Numbered from the stretch's first letter, positions 1-8,668 are shown. The stretch is 64,000 nt of DNA from Thiobacillus sp. (GCA_019459055.1 JAIBEI010000018.1:1-64000), one strand, 5' to 3'. The notes: a model not told the origin generated them from the letters alone. A program made the numbers and translations.

Positions 1-428
1 TCGAGGTTGAAAGAGTAGAAAAGTCGATCCTGGCCACCTGTCTGACACCCCATCATCGCTAGGCTCCCCGCTTATCAGATGATGAGAATCATAGCTGCGG
101 GGACGGCATTGTTGAAGGGGGTTTTTCAACAGAATCCGGCCTTTGCTGCCGTTGGCCTGTCGCGCTCAATGGGGCGGCAATAAATCGGTTACCTGTCGTT
201 CAGACTTGAACAGATGCCATTGCTATTGATTGGAACTTGACTCTTCGCCACAGTTGGCGACGGCAGCTATTGGGTAAGATGCTCTATGACTGGCGGTCAT
301 GAACAATTCTTCGACGCCCTGACGCGACTGACTGCTTGAATTTATCAAGAGCTGACTACCAGGTTATCCACGGTTGGCGTCTCACGTCGACCCAGTGCGC
401 CAAAATCACGCAAGGAGAGAGTGACAAG
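1..428. other. Non-coding region upstream of the nuclease-like gene
   Basis: I find no convincing gene here. The stretch holds a CCCCGC...GCGGGG stem (about 69-104), a small GTTGAA/TTCAAC hairpin near 113-130, and the left copy of the imperfect repeat described at 137-200. No strong sigma-70 promoter stands out; TTGGCG (254-259) and TAAGAT (275-280) are separated by only 15 bp, which is weak. A strong Shine-Dalgarno sequence, AAGGAGAG, lies at 412-419 just before the chosen start of the next gene. Confidence 0.6.
137..200 (+). repeat. Left copy of inverted imperfect repeat flanking the nuclease-like gene
   Basis: This 64-bp stretch matches the reverse complement of 3939-4002 at 53 of 64 positions by direct comparison. 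The first 17 bases are identical, the last 12 are identical, and most mismatches lie in the middle. Similarity continues weakly to about 212. The two copies point in opposite directions and enclose only the gene at 429-3782. I do not recognise the family of the repeat. Confidence 0.75.
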
Positions 429-3400
429 ATGGGCGCTTCAAACAGAACCACAGAGGACGTTCGAGCCGACCAGACGGTGGCCAACGTTTTCCCGAGCCCA
501 CGAGAGCTGATGCGCTCCAGGCATCCCGACCTATTCTCGGACAGTGTGGTTGAGGAGCGTCCGATTTTTGCGCGACCTGTCTTTGAATATCACCTAGAAA
601 CCTTGACCGCTCGGAAGGAGGAGTATCAGTTCGAGCATTTCTGCCGGCTGATCGCCGAGAAAGAGATTTGCCCTAACTTGCGAGTGCAAACAGGACCTAC
701 GGGCGGGGGTGATAGCAAGGTCGATTCGGAAACGTACCCTGTCGCAAAGGAGATTTCCAACCGCTGGTGGCTCGGTGAGCCCTCGGGCGGCTCTGAACGC
801 TGGGCATTCGCCTTCAGTGCAAAAAAGGCATGGAAACCGAAACTCGAAGCTGACGTCGACAATATCCTTTCAACTCAGCGCGACTACAAGCGAATCTATT
901 TCTTTACGAACCAGTTTGTCAGCGACAAATCGCGGGCCAGTGCCGAGGATGCGCTGACTAAGAAGGCCGGCATTCCCGTCCACATTGTCGACAGAAGCTG
1001 GCTTGTCGATCGCGTCTACAGCCATGGACACCTGCAGCTCGCCATCTCAGCCCTCCAGATCGACGACGCTTCCGCCGAACGGAAGGCTCGGCTTGGGCCG
1101 AAGGACACGGAACGCCTAGCGGATCTGGACGAGCTGGATGCGCAGATATCAGATCCCTCGCGCTACGCGGGCGCGCAGTATCAACTGATCGAAGATTGTG
1201 TTCGTGCCGCGAAGCTCGCGCGCTCGCTTGACAAGCACCGTCACGAAGTTGAGAGCCGATTTGCCATGGCTGATCGGCTGGCTCAGGAACTCGCCATCCC
1301 ACAGCAGCAGTTGCGCGTTGCCTATCACCGTGCTTGGACGGCTCACTGGTGGTTCGAGGACTACGCTGAGTTCCTGCGGTTCTACGAAGAAGTCGAGCAC
1401 TTTGCTTTGCGGTCGCAAGAGGCTCAGGACCAGGAACGCCTATTGAACCTGAACCACCTGCTGGTGGCCATCGACAAGCGGGGCGTCCTGCCCAAGGACA
1501 AAACGAGGGTCGATGATAGGCGGGCCGCGCTGACCAAACACTTGGAGTTACTTGAAGCGGATGCTGCGCGACCGAACAACGCGCTGTTTGCGCGCATGCT
1601 CAGGACCTTTGCGCGTCTGACCGACCTCATGCGATCCAACGATTTAAGCGCCGTCGGTGGCATCTGGACTGACCTCGAGGCGATTGCACAGGAATCGAAG
1701 CAACTCGGGCAGTTCCCATTCGAATCGTTGTCATCGATGGCTCATGAAATGGGCAAGATGTTCGACAGCCCTGGGTTTGACAGCCTTTATGAGGTGGTCG
1801 TTGATATTGAGCGCCAGCGAATCAGCGATGGCGAAGCCGGGGAATCGTTTAAAGCCCGTGGTCTTCAAAAGCTAAAAAATAGCAAACCCTACGAAGCCAT
1901 CCGTTGGATTGGTCGCGCTGAAGAACTATTCGCCAAAGATGAGTATCAGCGCGAGCTGATCCTGACCCTTGCTGCGGGGAGTTATGCATACCAAGAGGCG
2001 GGCTTGCTCTGGGCGGCGCGCAACAAACTCCTAGTAGCGATCGAGCGAGCCTTCCGCATGCTGAGTACTGAAGGGGAATTGCCGCTGATCGCTTTCCATT
2101 TGCTGCGGCGCCTGACTTGGATCGAATTGCAGTTGGGAAGAGTTCCGCAGATTCTTCAATCGCTAGTCTGGACGGGGCATTGCGCCAACTTGGTGAAATT
2201 TGAAGAAGATGGCGAGGATGACGATAAAGGCCCGGATGTGACGATGTCCATGCACGCCGTGTTCGGCATGCATTTCTTGAATGTTCCTTTCAATCGCTTG
2301 TCGGCGCTGGAACAACTGCCAGATGCACTGCAGAGGCTCGGGCTCGACGTTCCCCGGACGGCTGTCCTGTATGCCTTGGGACACGAAAAGCGCGTGAATG
2401 AAGAGGCCTTTTCAGACGGGCCGAAGACCCCGGCCGAACTCCGCGATTTCTTTGAGAAATGGCAGGACCAGCCGGCGCGCCAGGATATGCCAGCCGAGCC
2501 GACCTTAAACGAAGGCCCCCGAACAACACTTCGGTCGATCATATTGGGTACCGAGTTCGTCATCGATTGCCCGAACGACCCCACATCAGTTGGCGTCGCG
2601 GAGTCACTGCTGGGGGCCATAGAAGCATTCCTGTCGACCAGCGACGAGGAAGACCTGTTGCCACATGCTGAACGGACTGTAATTCGCCTGCGTAAGGTCA
2701 AGGAACAAGCCACCGGGCCGACCTTTGACTGGATTGAAGGTACCGCAGGTGTGCACGCCGAGATATTGACTGGCGAAAACGTCACCTTCGATGACGCCGA
2801 GGCTCTGATGCAATTTACCGATTTTCTCGGCCAGACAACGGCGAAGATTGCCGCCCGCTGTTTCGTCATCCGCGCCCCCAAGGAATGGATGACGCGGGTC
2901 GCAGGGGACGAGCGCGGCCTCGCACGCGCCACCATGCTTGGCAATGCTCTCGCGATCGGCAGAAACCTGTATGGAGGCGACGCCAAGGTACGCTTGACCG
3001 ACTGGATCGATGCCGATGACAAGTATTACGACTGCCTACGGGATCAGTACTGGCGGCCCTCTACGATAGCTGCGGCGGGTTCTTCGGTCCAAGGGCCTGT
3101 CAAGCGAGGCGAAGGGCCACCGCCGAAGGAGCTGTTTGATACATCTCAGCGAAAGCACACCGAGCGACGGGTGCTGTCCCCCATCAACGTGCCGATTTGG
3201 GATCAGGCCGGTTGGGGCGGCACCTTGTATGGCTGGTCGGGATCGTCACCGCCCTTCACCGGGCTGATGTTCCGAAACATGGAGGCGGCCTCACGTATCT
3301 TTGCGGAGTGGAGCGCCCGGTTTGGACAGGCAGACAAAGACGATGATCTGCGTATCGCGATCATCACTGGAATCTCGAAGGCGAATCCGACCCACTATGC

Positions 3401-3782
3401 CGTAATCGTTGGGCCCAATATCGACCGAATTGAGAGGACGCTTGGAACAAGCAAGACTTTTGTCTTGGTGTCGCGCGTTAACCGGATGACCCCTGAGACC
3501 AACAAGAATCTCGACGCCTTCCTTAAGGAGTTCGACAAATACGGTGCCTATTACCTGATGCCGGCCAAACTGCCTGACAAGCCTGGCGAGGTGCCTGATT
3601 TGGAGTCCGGGCAATATTTGCTCAAGGGGCATATCCATGTCCGTCCTGCCTGGCAAATCGGCGAACATGATTACGACATGGTGGCATTGGACGTAGACGA
3701 GGAACCTGTCATTCCCGATGGGATCACTGACGCGCCGGTGCTCAAAGCGATGGCGCGAAAACGGGATCGGTCCGGCAAGTAA
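429..3782 (+). CDS. Large PD-(D/E)XK nuclease-like protein with helical repeats (candidate defence protein)
   Basis: This 1117-residue protein is not one I recognise by name. Residues about 65-200 look like a restriction-endonuclease fold: a helix carrying FEHFCRLIAE, a GPTGGGDSKVD segment with an acidic residue near position 95, and FAFSAKKAW near 128-136, which gives the D...(S)xK signature of Mrr/Cap4-like nucleases. The centre (about 240-620) is helical and TPR-like. The C-terminal 150 residues are strand-rich. No Walker A motif is visible, so it is not a STAND ATPase. I chose the ATG at 429 because AAGGAGAG lies 9 bases upstream; a TTG 93 bases earlier also fits the frame. The gene is alone, flanked by non-coding DNA and inverted repeats. 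DNA cleavage in defence is an inference. Confidence 0.7.
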   Translation: MGASNRTTEDVRADQTVANVFPSPRELMRSRHPDLFSDSVVEERPIFARPVFEYHLETLTARKEEYQFEHFCRLIAEKEICPNLRVQTGPTGGGDSKVDSETYPVAKEISNRWWLGEPSGGSERWAFAFSAKKAWKPKLEADVDNILSTQRDYKRIYFFTNQFVSDKSRASAEDALTKKAGIPVHIVDRSWLVDRVYSHGHLQLAISALQIDDASAERKARLGPKDTERLADLDELDAQISDPSRYAGAQYQLIEDCVRAAKLARSLDKHRHEVESRFAMADRLAQELAIPQQQLRVAYHRAWTAHWWFEDYAEFLRFYEEVEHFALRSQEAQDQERLLNLNHLLVAIDKRGVLPKDKTRVDDRRAALTKHLELLEADAARPNNALFARMLRTFARLTDLMRSNDLSAVGGIWTDLEAIAQESKQLGQFPFESLSSMAHEMGKMFDSPGFDSLYEVVVDIERQRISDGEAGESFKARGLQKLKNSKPYEAIRWIGRAEELFAKDEYQRELILTLAAGSYAYQEAGLLWAARNKLLVAIERAFRMLSTEGELPLIAFHLLRRLTWIELQLGRVPQILQSLVWTGHCANLVKFEEDGEDDDKGPDVTMSMHAVFGMHFLNVPFNRLSALEQLPDALQRLGLDVPRTAVLYALGHEKRVNEEAFSDGPKTPAELRDFFEKWQDQPARQDMPAEPTLNEGPRTTLRSIILGTEFVIDCPNDPTSVGVAESLLGAIEAFLSTSDEEDLLPHAERTVIRLRKVKEQATGPTFDWIEGTAGVHAEILTGENVTFDDAEALMQFTDFLGQTTAKIAARCFVIRAPKEWMTRVAGDERGLARATMLGNALAIGRNLYGGDAKVRLTDWIDADDKYYDCLRDQYWRPSTIAAAGSSVQGPVKRGEGPPPKELFDTSQRKHTERRVLSPINVPIWDQAGWGGTLYGWSGSSPPFTGLMFRNMEAASRIFAEWSARFGQADKDDDLRIAIITGISKANPTHYAVIVGPNIDRIERTLGTSKTFVLVSRVNRMTPETNKNLDAFLKEFDKYGAYYLMPAKLPDKPGEVPDLESGQYLLKGHIHVRPAWQIGEHDYDMVALDVDEEPVIPDGITDAPVLKAMARKRDRSGK

Positions 3783-4217
3783 AGCAGTGCTTAACGGGCA
3801 TCGGCATTCGCGAGACAGAGATACAGCGGAACGGGCACTTTCTCAGGTGTGCTCCGCCCATGCGAGAGACCCACGACCTCGCCTGGGCCGTTTGTTTGCG
3901 TTCGCTGGGCAGCCACCGTTGGAGCCATCTCAACTCTTAACGACAGGTAATCTTCGCATTGCCGCCCGATTGGATGCGACAGGCTAACGGCAGCAAAGGC
4001 CGAGAACCGGTCGTTAAGTGGGCCACCTAAAGGCCTGCTTTGGGTCGAACTGCGACAGTGGGCGGTCAGCTATTTGGAATACGTGGAGGACATTGGTGTA
4101 AAGAGCGTCTCTCGATCAGCTTCATTAAGACCACCACCATCACTTTGGAACACCCGACGGCGGCACTATGACGGTGCGTTCCGTACCGTTTCCTTACAGC
4201 AGACAACCGGCAAGAAA
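3783..4217. other. Non-coding region downstream of the nuclease-like gene
   Basis: No credible gene is seen in this 435-bp stretch. It contains the right copy of the flanking repeat (3939-4002) and, further right, a sequence of the common intergenic type with a GGTCGTTAAGTGG core near 4009. A short open frame across 3718-3987 overlaps the end of the nuclease-like gene in another frame and has no ribosome binding site, so I do not call it. Confidence 0.55.
3939..4002 (-). repeat. Right copy of inverted imperfect repeat flanking the nuclease-like gene
   Basis: The reverse complement of this stretch matches 137-200 at 53 of 64 positions. Shared blocks include the first 17 bases, GCCTGTCGC, GGGCGGCAAT and TTACCTGTCGTT. 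Similarity decays past the inner edge, to about 3925. Together with the left copy it bounds a 3.9-kb unit holding one gene. Confidence 0.75.
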
Positions 4218-4247
4218 AAAGCCCTAGCGGGTGACCGCTAGGGCTTT
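4218..4247 (-). terminator. Rho-independent terminator of tRNA-Val
   Basis: AAAGCCCTAGCGG and CCGCTAGGGCTTT form a perfect 13-bp stem around a 4-base loop. Read on the minus strand the stem is followed by a run of T, and it sits 20 bases past the CCA end of the tRNA. Confidence 0.9.
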
Positions 4248-4266
4248 GATTTTACTGTGTTCGGGC

Positions 4267-4341
4267 TGGTGGGCAGTACAGGGCTTGAACCTGTGACCCC
4301 CGCCGTGTGAAGGCGATGCTCTACCGCTGAGCTAACTGCCC
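4267..4341 (-). tRNA. tRNA-Val (anticodon CAC)
   Basis: The minus strand folds as a complete 75-nt cloverleaf with encoded CCA. The acceptor stem is GGGCAGT/ACTGCCC, the D-arm GCTC/GAGC, the anticodon stem TCGCC/GGCGG with loop TTCACAC, and the T-arm ACAGG/CCTGT. The anticodon CAC reads the GUG valine codon, which is common in GC-rich genomes. Confidence 0.95.
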
Positions 4342-4397
4342 CGAAGCGGCGCGAATTAAACCACATCCGACCTGACAAGGTCAATTTCAGCGCACAC

Positions 4398-4491
4398 TCC
4401 GTGTCCTTTGCGAGCAAAGCGAAGCAACCCAGAAAGCCCGGCGCTGCGACAGACACTGGATCACCACGGCGCTGCGAGCCTCGCGATGACA
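4398..4491. repeat. Degenerate intergenic repeat upstream of gltX
   Basis: The stretch reads like two facing copies of a widespread proteobacterial intergenic sequence: GCGAGCAAAGCGAAGCAACC near 4410 and, facing it, CTGGATCACCACGGCGCTGCGAG near 4453-4475 followed by CGCGATGACAG. It has no coding evidence. The family identity comes from general familiarity, not from a search. Confidence 0.35.
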
Positions 4492-4582
4492 GAATTCTTC
4501 CGCACAGCTCCAAAGCCTGGAACCCGCAGAGTCCTGTGTCCTCTGTCGGGTAAAATGGCCCTTTTTGCCGCCCGGCCCCGCC

Positions 4583-5971
4583 ATGATCCGCACCCGCTTC
4601 GCCCCCTCCCCCACCGGTTATCTGCATGTCGGCGGCGCGCGCACCGCGCTGTTCTCGTGGGCGTTCGCGCGTCATCACGGCGGCCAGTTCATCCTGCGCA
4701 TTGAGGACACCGACATCGCGCGCTCGACCCCCGAGGCGGTGCAGGCGATCCTCGACGGCATGGCCTGGCTGGATCTGAATCACGACGAAGGCCCGTTCTA
4801 CCAGACCAAGCGCCTGTATCGCTACAAGGAAGTGCTCGAGCAGATGCTGGCCAGCGGCCAGGCCTACCTCTGCTATTGCAGCACCGAGGAACTCGACGAA
4901 ATGCGCGAGGCGCAGCGTGCGCGCGGCGAGAAGCCGCGCTACGACGGCCGCTGGCGCCCCGAGTCCGGCAAGACGTTGCCGGTGCCACCCGCCGGCGTCC
5001 AGCCGGTGGTGCGCTTCAGGAATCCGACCGACGGCGTGGTGTCGTGGAAGGACCTGGTCAAAGGCATCATCGAGTTTTCCAATGCCGAGCTCGACGACCT
5101 CATCATCGCGCGCGGCGACGGCACGCCCACCTACAACTTCTGCGTGGTGGTGGACGACTGGGACATGCAGATCACCCACGTCATCCGCGGCGACGACCAC
5201 GTCAACAACACCCCGCGCCAGATCAACATCCTGAAGGCGCTGGGCGCGACGGTGCCGCAGTACGCCCATCTGTCGATGATCCTCGGCGACGACGGCACCA
5301 AGCTGTCCAAGCGCCACGGCGCGGTGTCGGTGATGCAGTATTTCGAGGAAGGCTATCTGCCGGAAGCAGTCATCAACTACCTGGCGCGACTCGGCTGGTC
5401 GCACGGCGACGCCGAGATTTTCAGCCGCGAGCAGTTCGTGCAGTGGTTCGACCTCGACCACATCACGCCGTCGGCCGCGCAGTTCAACACCGAAAAGCTG
5501 CGCTGGCTCAACCAGCAATACATCAAGGCCGCCGACGACGCGCGCCTGGCCGATCTCACGCGCCCCTTCCTGGTGCGCAACGGCGGCAACCCGGACGACG
5601 GCCCCGACCTCGCGGCAGTGTGCGCGCTGGTGAAGGAACGCGCCGCCACCATCGCCGAACTCGCCGACGCCGCCACCCTGTTCTACCGCACCCTGCATCC
5701 CACGCCCGAACTCCTGGCGCAGCACGTCACGCCCGAGGTGCTGCCGGCGCTGGCCGACCTCGCCGCCCGCCTCGAATCGCTGACCTGGGAGCGCAGCGCC
5801 ATCAGCGCCGCATTCAAGGAAACGCTAGCCGCGCACGGCCTCAAGATGCCCAAGCTGGCAATGCCGGTGCGCGTACTGGTGACCGGCGAGGCACAGACCC
5901 CTGCGATCGACGCCACGCTGGAACTGATCGGCCGCGACAAGGTGGTCAGCCGCCTCAAAGCCGTGCAGTAG
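4583..5971 (+). CDS. gltX: Glutamate--tRNA ligase
   Basis: This 462-residue class I aminoacyl-tRNA synthetase charges tRNA-Glu in the cytoplasm. The HIGH-type signature appears in [13 protein letters not shown] at residues 5-17, and the KMSKS-type loop is present as KLSKRHG about residue 240. The length is normal for a bacterial non-discriminating or discriminating GluRS; sequence reading alone does not separate the two. I chose the ATG at 4583, not an earlier in-frame ATG at 4565, because family members begin directly with [12 protein letters not shown]. No strong ribosome binding site precedes it. A TAAAAT box at 4551-4556 may be the -10 element. It is followed closely by tRNA-Thr on the same strand. 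Confidence 0.97.
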   Translation: MIRTRFAPSPTGYLHVGGARTALFSWAFARHHGGQFILRIEDTDIARSTPEAVQAILDGMAWLDLNHDEGPFYQTKRLYRYKEVLEQMLASGQAYLCYCSTEELDEMREAQRARGEKPRYDGRWRPESGKTLPVPPAGVQPVVRFRNPTDGVVSWKDLVKGIIEFSNAELDDLIIARGDGTPTYNFCVVVDDWDMQITHVIRGDDHVNNTPRQINILKALGATVPQYAHLSMILGDDGTKLSKRHGAVSVMQYFEEGYLPEAVINYLARLGWSHGDAEIFSREQFVQWFDLDHITPSAAQFNTEKLRWLNQQYIKAADDARLADLTRPFLVRNGGNPDDGPDLAAVCALVKERAATIAELADAATLFYRTLHPTPELLAQHVTPEVLPALADLAARLESLTWERSAISAAFKETLAAHGLKMPKLAMPVRVLVTGEAQTPAIDATLELIGRDKVVSRLKAVQ

Positions 5972-5997
5972 GTGGCCACACGCACGGGCGAATCCGC

Positions 5998-6003
5998 TAT
6001 AAT
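5998..6003 (+). promoter_or_regulatory. -10 box of the tRNA-Thr promoter
   Basis: A perfect TATAAT lies 14 bases before the mature 5' end of tRNA-Thr, followed by a GC-rich discriminator (GCGCGC) typical of stable-RNA promoters. The -35 region is poor; TGGCCA at 5973-5978 is the nearest candidate and the spacing is 19. Confidence 0.55.
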
Positions 6004-6017
6004 GCGCGCTGTTTTTC

Positions 6018-6093
6018 GCCGTTGTAGCTCAGTTGGTAGAGCAGCGCATTCGTAATGCGAAGGTCGCCAGTTCGATTCCGGCCAACGGCACCA
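6018..6093 (+). tRNA. tRNA-Thr (anticodon CGT)
   Basis: A 76-nt cloverleaf with encoded CCA: acceptor GCCGTTG/CAACGGC, D-arm GCTC/GAGC, anticodon loop TTCGTAA and T-loop TTCGATT. Anticodon CGT reads ACG. The T-stem GCCAG/CCGGC carries one A-C mismatch at its fourth pair, which is unusual; the rest of the molecule looks functional. Confidence 0.93.
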
Positions 6094-6100
6094 GTTGTAA

Positions 6101-6129
6101 AAAAACGCCGCTCGATGAGTGGCGTTTTT
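6101..6129 (+). terminator. Rho-independent terminator after tRNA-Thr
   Basis: AAAAACGCCGCTC and GAGTGGCGTTTTT pair over 13 positions with one G-T pair and a 3-base loop, followed by a T run. It starts 8 bases after the tRNA. A near-identical hairpin recurs at 7322-7354. Confidence 0.9.
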
Positions 6130-6469
6130 CTGTCCGCTCCGCCCGCACCTGAACTGCCTGCAACACCACGCGCTGTCCAGCCGACAGGCTTGTGGATGGC
6201 GTAGCCCTGGGCGTATCAAACATTCACTGCGTCCGGGCTGGCACGCTGAGCGGAAGCTTGTTCTCTATTGAATTTCTTGGTCCATGGGCCTGCATGGCAG
6301 AGCAAACGCCTGATGATCGAGCCGAGGAAACTGCGCGGGTGAGTAGCGTGGGAATATGGGCTAAGCTGAGTCGTGGCCACCGTGAGAGAGGCCCGGTAAA
6401 AGCAGCTTAAGCAAGTTTTAATTTCTTCGGCTCAGCATCCGATTACATCCTTTCTGGAGGAGATTCTTC
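6130..6469. other. Intergenic region without recognised features
   Basis: A 72-codon open frame at 6192-6410 exists, but it lacks a ribosome binding site and its product resembles no protein family I know. I see no RNA structure. The last 15 bases hold the Shine-Dalgarno sequence TGGAGGAG (6455-6462) of the next gene. Confidence 0.5.
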
Positions 6470-7291
6470 GTGGACAGACTTCGATTCTGCGCATGGTTCC
6501 TGGCAGGGCTGGCGTTTATAGCGCCACCCTCGTTTGTACATGCAGAGACACCCCCGGCAGCAAGGATGGATACCGCATCCGCTGTGAATCTGGCAGGGCG
6601 TCAGCGCATGCTCTCGCAGCGCATCGTGAAGGCGTACCTCATGCTGGGACAAGGCATCGCGTCCGATGACGCCCGCACCATCCTGCAGGGATCGATCAAG
6701 CAGTTTGAATCCCAGCTTGCAACCCTGAAAACGTACCAGCCGACCCCGGCGGTGCGGAGCGCCCTCGTCGACCTGGAGGGCGCGTGGAAGAAATACAAGC
6801 CGCTGCTGGCGGCAGCACCAAGCAAGGCGGATGCCGTCGAGTTCTACGACGTCAATGAGGCACTGCAGGGCTCGGCGCACAGGCTGACAGTGGCCTACGA
6901 GGGCGTCACCGGTGCGCCCATCGATCACTTGATCGGTATCGCGGGGCGCCAGCGCATGCTGTCGCAGCGCATGGCCAAGTTCTATTTCTATCGTACGTGG
7001 GGACTCTATGACGATCCGGCCCACTGGGAATTGCACCTCAGCCGCGCGCATTTCACCACCGTTCTGATCCAGATTGAACGTTCGCCGCTCGCATCAGCCG
7101 AAACGAAGGCAGCCGTGGCACGAATCCGACGCGAGTGGGAACCGTATCAGCAGGTACTGTTCGCGACCCGAGCACCCGAGAAGATGCGCAGGGATGCCCC
7201 ACGGGTGGCTGAGTTGAGCGAGCGAGTGCTCGCGGCCACGGAGGAACTGGTTGCGCAACTCGTGGCACAGGCCCAGAGTGCGCCACGCTAG
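6470..7291 (+). CDS. Periplasmic protein with two PilJ N-terminal-type domains
   Basis: The 273-residue product starts with a signal peptide (residues 1-25, ending VHA). It carries the GRQRMLSQR motif twice, near residues 43 and 162, each at the start of a helical segment of the type found in the N-terminal sensor domain of PilJ and in the related NarX-type sensors. No signalling, HAMP or kinase domain follows, so this is the sensor part alone. It starts at GTG, 7 bases after TGGAGGAG. A strong terminator follows at 7322. It could bind a small ligand in the periplasm for a partner not visible here; that role is an inference. Confidence 0.75.
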   Translation: MDRLRFCAWFLAGLAFIAPPSFVHAETPPAARMDTASAVNLAGRQRMLSQRIVKAYLMLGQGIASDDARTILQGSIKQFESQLATLKTYQPTPAVRSALVDLEGAWKKYKPLLAAAPSKADAVEFYDVNEALQGSAHRLTVAYEGVTGAPIDHLIGIAGRQRMLSQRMAKFYFYRTWGLYDDPAHWELHLSRAHFTTVLIQIERSPLASAETKAAVARIRREWEPYQQVLFATRAPEKMRRDAPRVAELSERVLAATEELVAQLVAQAQSAPR

Positions 7292-7321
7292 ATCCTTGGG
7301 TTCCACTCGCAGCATCAGTGA

Positions 7322-7354
7322 AAAAAAACGCCGCTCAATGAGCGGCGTTTTTTT
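7322..7354 (+). terminator. Rho-independent terminator after the PilJ-like gene
   Basis: A-rich left arm plus CGCCGCTC pairs perfectly with GAGCGGCG plus seven T around the loop AAT. It is a near copy of the terminator at 6101-6129. Confidence 0.92.
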
Positions 7355-7518
7355 GGGCAATCCCAGCCTACCGGCTATTAGCCATCACCGGCAGAGCGGG
7401 GAAATGCGCTACAGCTAGCAGCCCCTTCCAGACAACCCGGACTAAAGCGGCTCATCCCCGCCCTTCCGGACCACATTTTTCCCGGTGCTATACCTTCAGA
7501 AAGACCGAGGAGATGGTC

Positions 7519-7617
7519 ATGTCCTTTCCGATCGTGGTGGATTTCCGGCCGAGCCATGTGCCTTCCGGCCTGTGGCAACTCGCTTTCTACGACCGCGGGC
7601 AGGAGCCGGCCGGATGA
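7519..7617 (+). CDS. Possible 32-residue peptide coupled to the downstream lipase gene
   Basis: GAGGAG lies 6 bases before the ATG at 7519, and the frame runs for 32 codons to a TGA that overlaps the start of the lipoprotein gene as ATGA (7614-7617). The product begins MSFPIVVDFRPSHVPSG and contains LWQLAFYDRG. The good spacing and the overlap suggest real translation and coupling to the next gene. I recognise no family; it could equally be a short upstream frame used only to couple translation. Confidence 0.45.
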   Translation: MSFPIVVDFRPSHVPSGLWQLAFYDRGQEPAG

Positions 7618-8600
7618 CCGCCAGGGTCTGTTCCGTGCTGGTGTGCCTGGCGTGGCTGTCCGGCTGCGCCACGCCTGTGGTGCAGCCGCGCGAGGCGCAT
7701 CCGACTGTCCCGCGCCTGAACGCCGGGCGCGTGATCGCCGCCGACGGCGCAACGCTGCCCCTGAGCGTGTGGCGGCCGCACGGGGCGCCGCGTGCCATCG
7801 TCCTTGCCCTGCATGGCTTCAACGACTACAGGCTGGCCTTCGCCGAGGTGGGGCCCTTCCTCGCCGCCGGGGGGATCGTCACCTATGCCTACGATCAGCG
7901 CGGCTTCGGTGCCACCGCCCGGCGCGGCATCTGGCCCGGCGCGGAACTGCTGATGGACGATGCTAGGAGGGTGGCTGCATTGCTGCGCCAGCGGCATCCC
8001 GGCCAGCCGCTCTATCTGCTGGGGGAGAGCATGGGGGGCGCGGTGGCCATGAGCGTCCTCGCCGAAACGCCGGAAGCGGCCGACGGGGCGGTGCTGGTGG
8101 CCGCGGCGGTGTGGGGCCGGACGACCATGAATCCGCTGCAGCGTGGCGCGCTGTGGCTGGTGGCGCACAGCCTCCCGGGAATGCGGCTCTCCGGCCGCGG
8201 GCTGAGCATCAAGGCCTCCGACAACCAGGCGATGCTGCGCGCGCTGAGGAATGACCCCCTGGTGCTCAAGGAGGCCCGGGCGGACGCCCTGTGGGGCCTG
8301 ACCAACCTGATGGACCGGGCACTCGCCGCCGCGCCCATGCTGTCGGTGCCCGCCCTGGTCCTCTACGGCGAACATGACCAGATCATCCCGCGGCGCCCCA
8401 CCTGCCGGATGCTCTCCGCCCTGGCGTCCTCGGCCCGGATCGCGATCTACCCTGACGGCTACCACATGCTCACCCGCGACCTCGGCGCCCGGGTGGTGCT
8501 GGAAGACGTGGCCGCCTGGCTGGCCGACCCGGCGGCGCCCCTGCCTTCCGGGTTCGAGGCGAATGGGCGGGTGTCGATTTGCGGCTGGAACGAAAGCTAA
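7614..8600 (+). CDS. Lipoprotein alpha/beta hydrolase (monoacylglycerol lipase-like)
   Basis: The 328-residue protein has a lipoprotein signal with a lipobox LSGC at residues 15-18, so it should be membrane-anchored. The hydrolase fold follows: an oxyanion segment LHGFNDY near residue 67, the nucleophile elbow GESMGG near residue 140, the acid in GEHDQIIP, and the catalytic histidine in DGYHML. This is the serine-aquaporin-like layout of monoacylglycerol lipase and lysophospholipase families. The ATG at 7614 was chosen because AGGAG precedes it by 8 bases and the lipobox then falls in place; a longer frame from 7485 lacks these. It overlaps the possible leader peptide by 4 bases. The lipid substrate is not known. 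Confidence 0.85.
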   Translation: MTARVCSVLVCLAWLSGCATPVVQPREAHPTVPRLNAGRVIAADGATLPLSVWRPHGAPRAIVLALHGFNDYRLAFAEVGPFLAAGGIVTYAYDQRGFGATARRGIWPGAELLMDDARRVAALLRQRHPGQPLYLLGESMGGAVAMSVLAETPEAADGAVLVAAAVWGRTTMNPLQRGALWLVAHSLPGMRLSGRGLSIKASDNQAMLRALRNDPLVLKEARADALWGLTNLMDRALAAAPMLSVPALVLYGEHDQIIPRRPTCRMLSALASSARIAIYPDGYHMLTRDLGARVVLEDVAAWLADPAAPLPSGFEANGRVSICGWNES

Positions 8601-8668
8601 GCGCCGCGCAGAAACGCTTTGGGCTAAATTGACATAACCCGCGAAGGATGCCGGCAGGGAGCAGCGCA

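Noticed and set aside
429..3782. AAA/STAND ATPase in the large nuclease-like protein
   Set aside because: I searched the translation for a Walker A GxxxxGK(S/T) and found none, so it is not an Avs-type protein by this criterion.
137..4002. Integron attC sites as an explanation for the flanking repeats
   Set aside because: GTTA-type and AAC-type pieces occur, but I could not place the R and L simple sites with proper spacing, and there is no integrase in view.
4238..5725. 495-codon minus-strand frame opposite gltX and over tRNA-Val
   Set aside because: It crosses a clear tRNA gene and lies antisense to gltX; composition is that of a shadow.
6192..6410. 72-codon plus-strand frame between tRNA-Thr and the PilJ-like gene
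   Set aside because: No ribosome binding site, no recognisable composition, and it lies in a stretch that otherwise looks non-coding.
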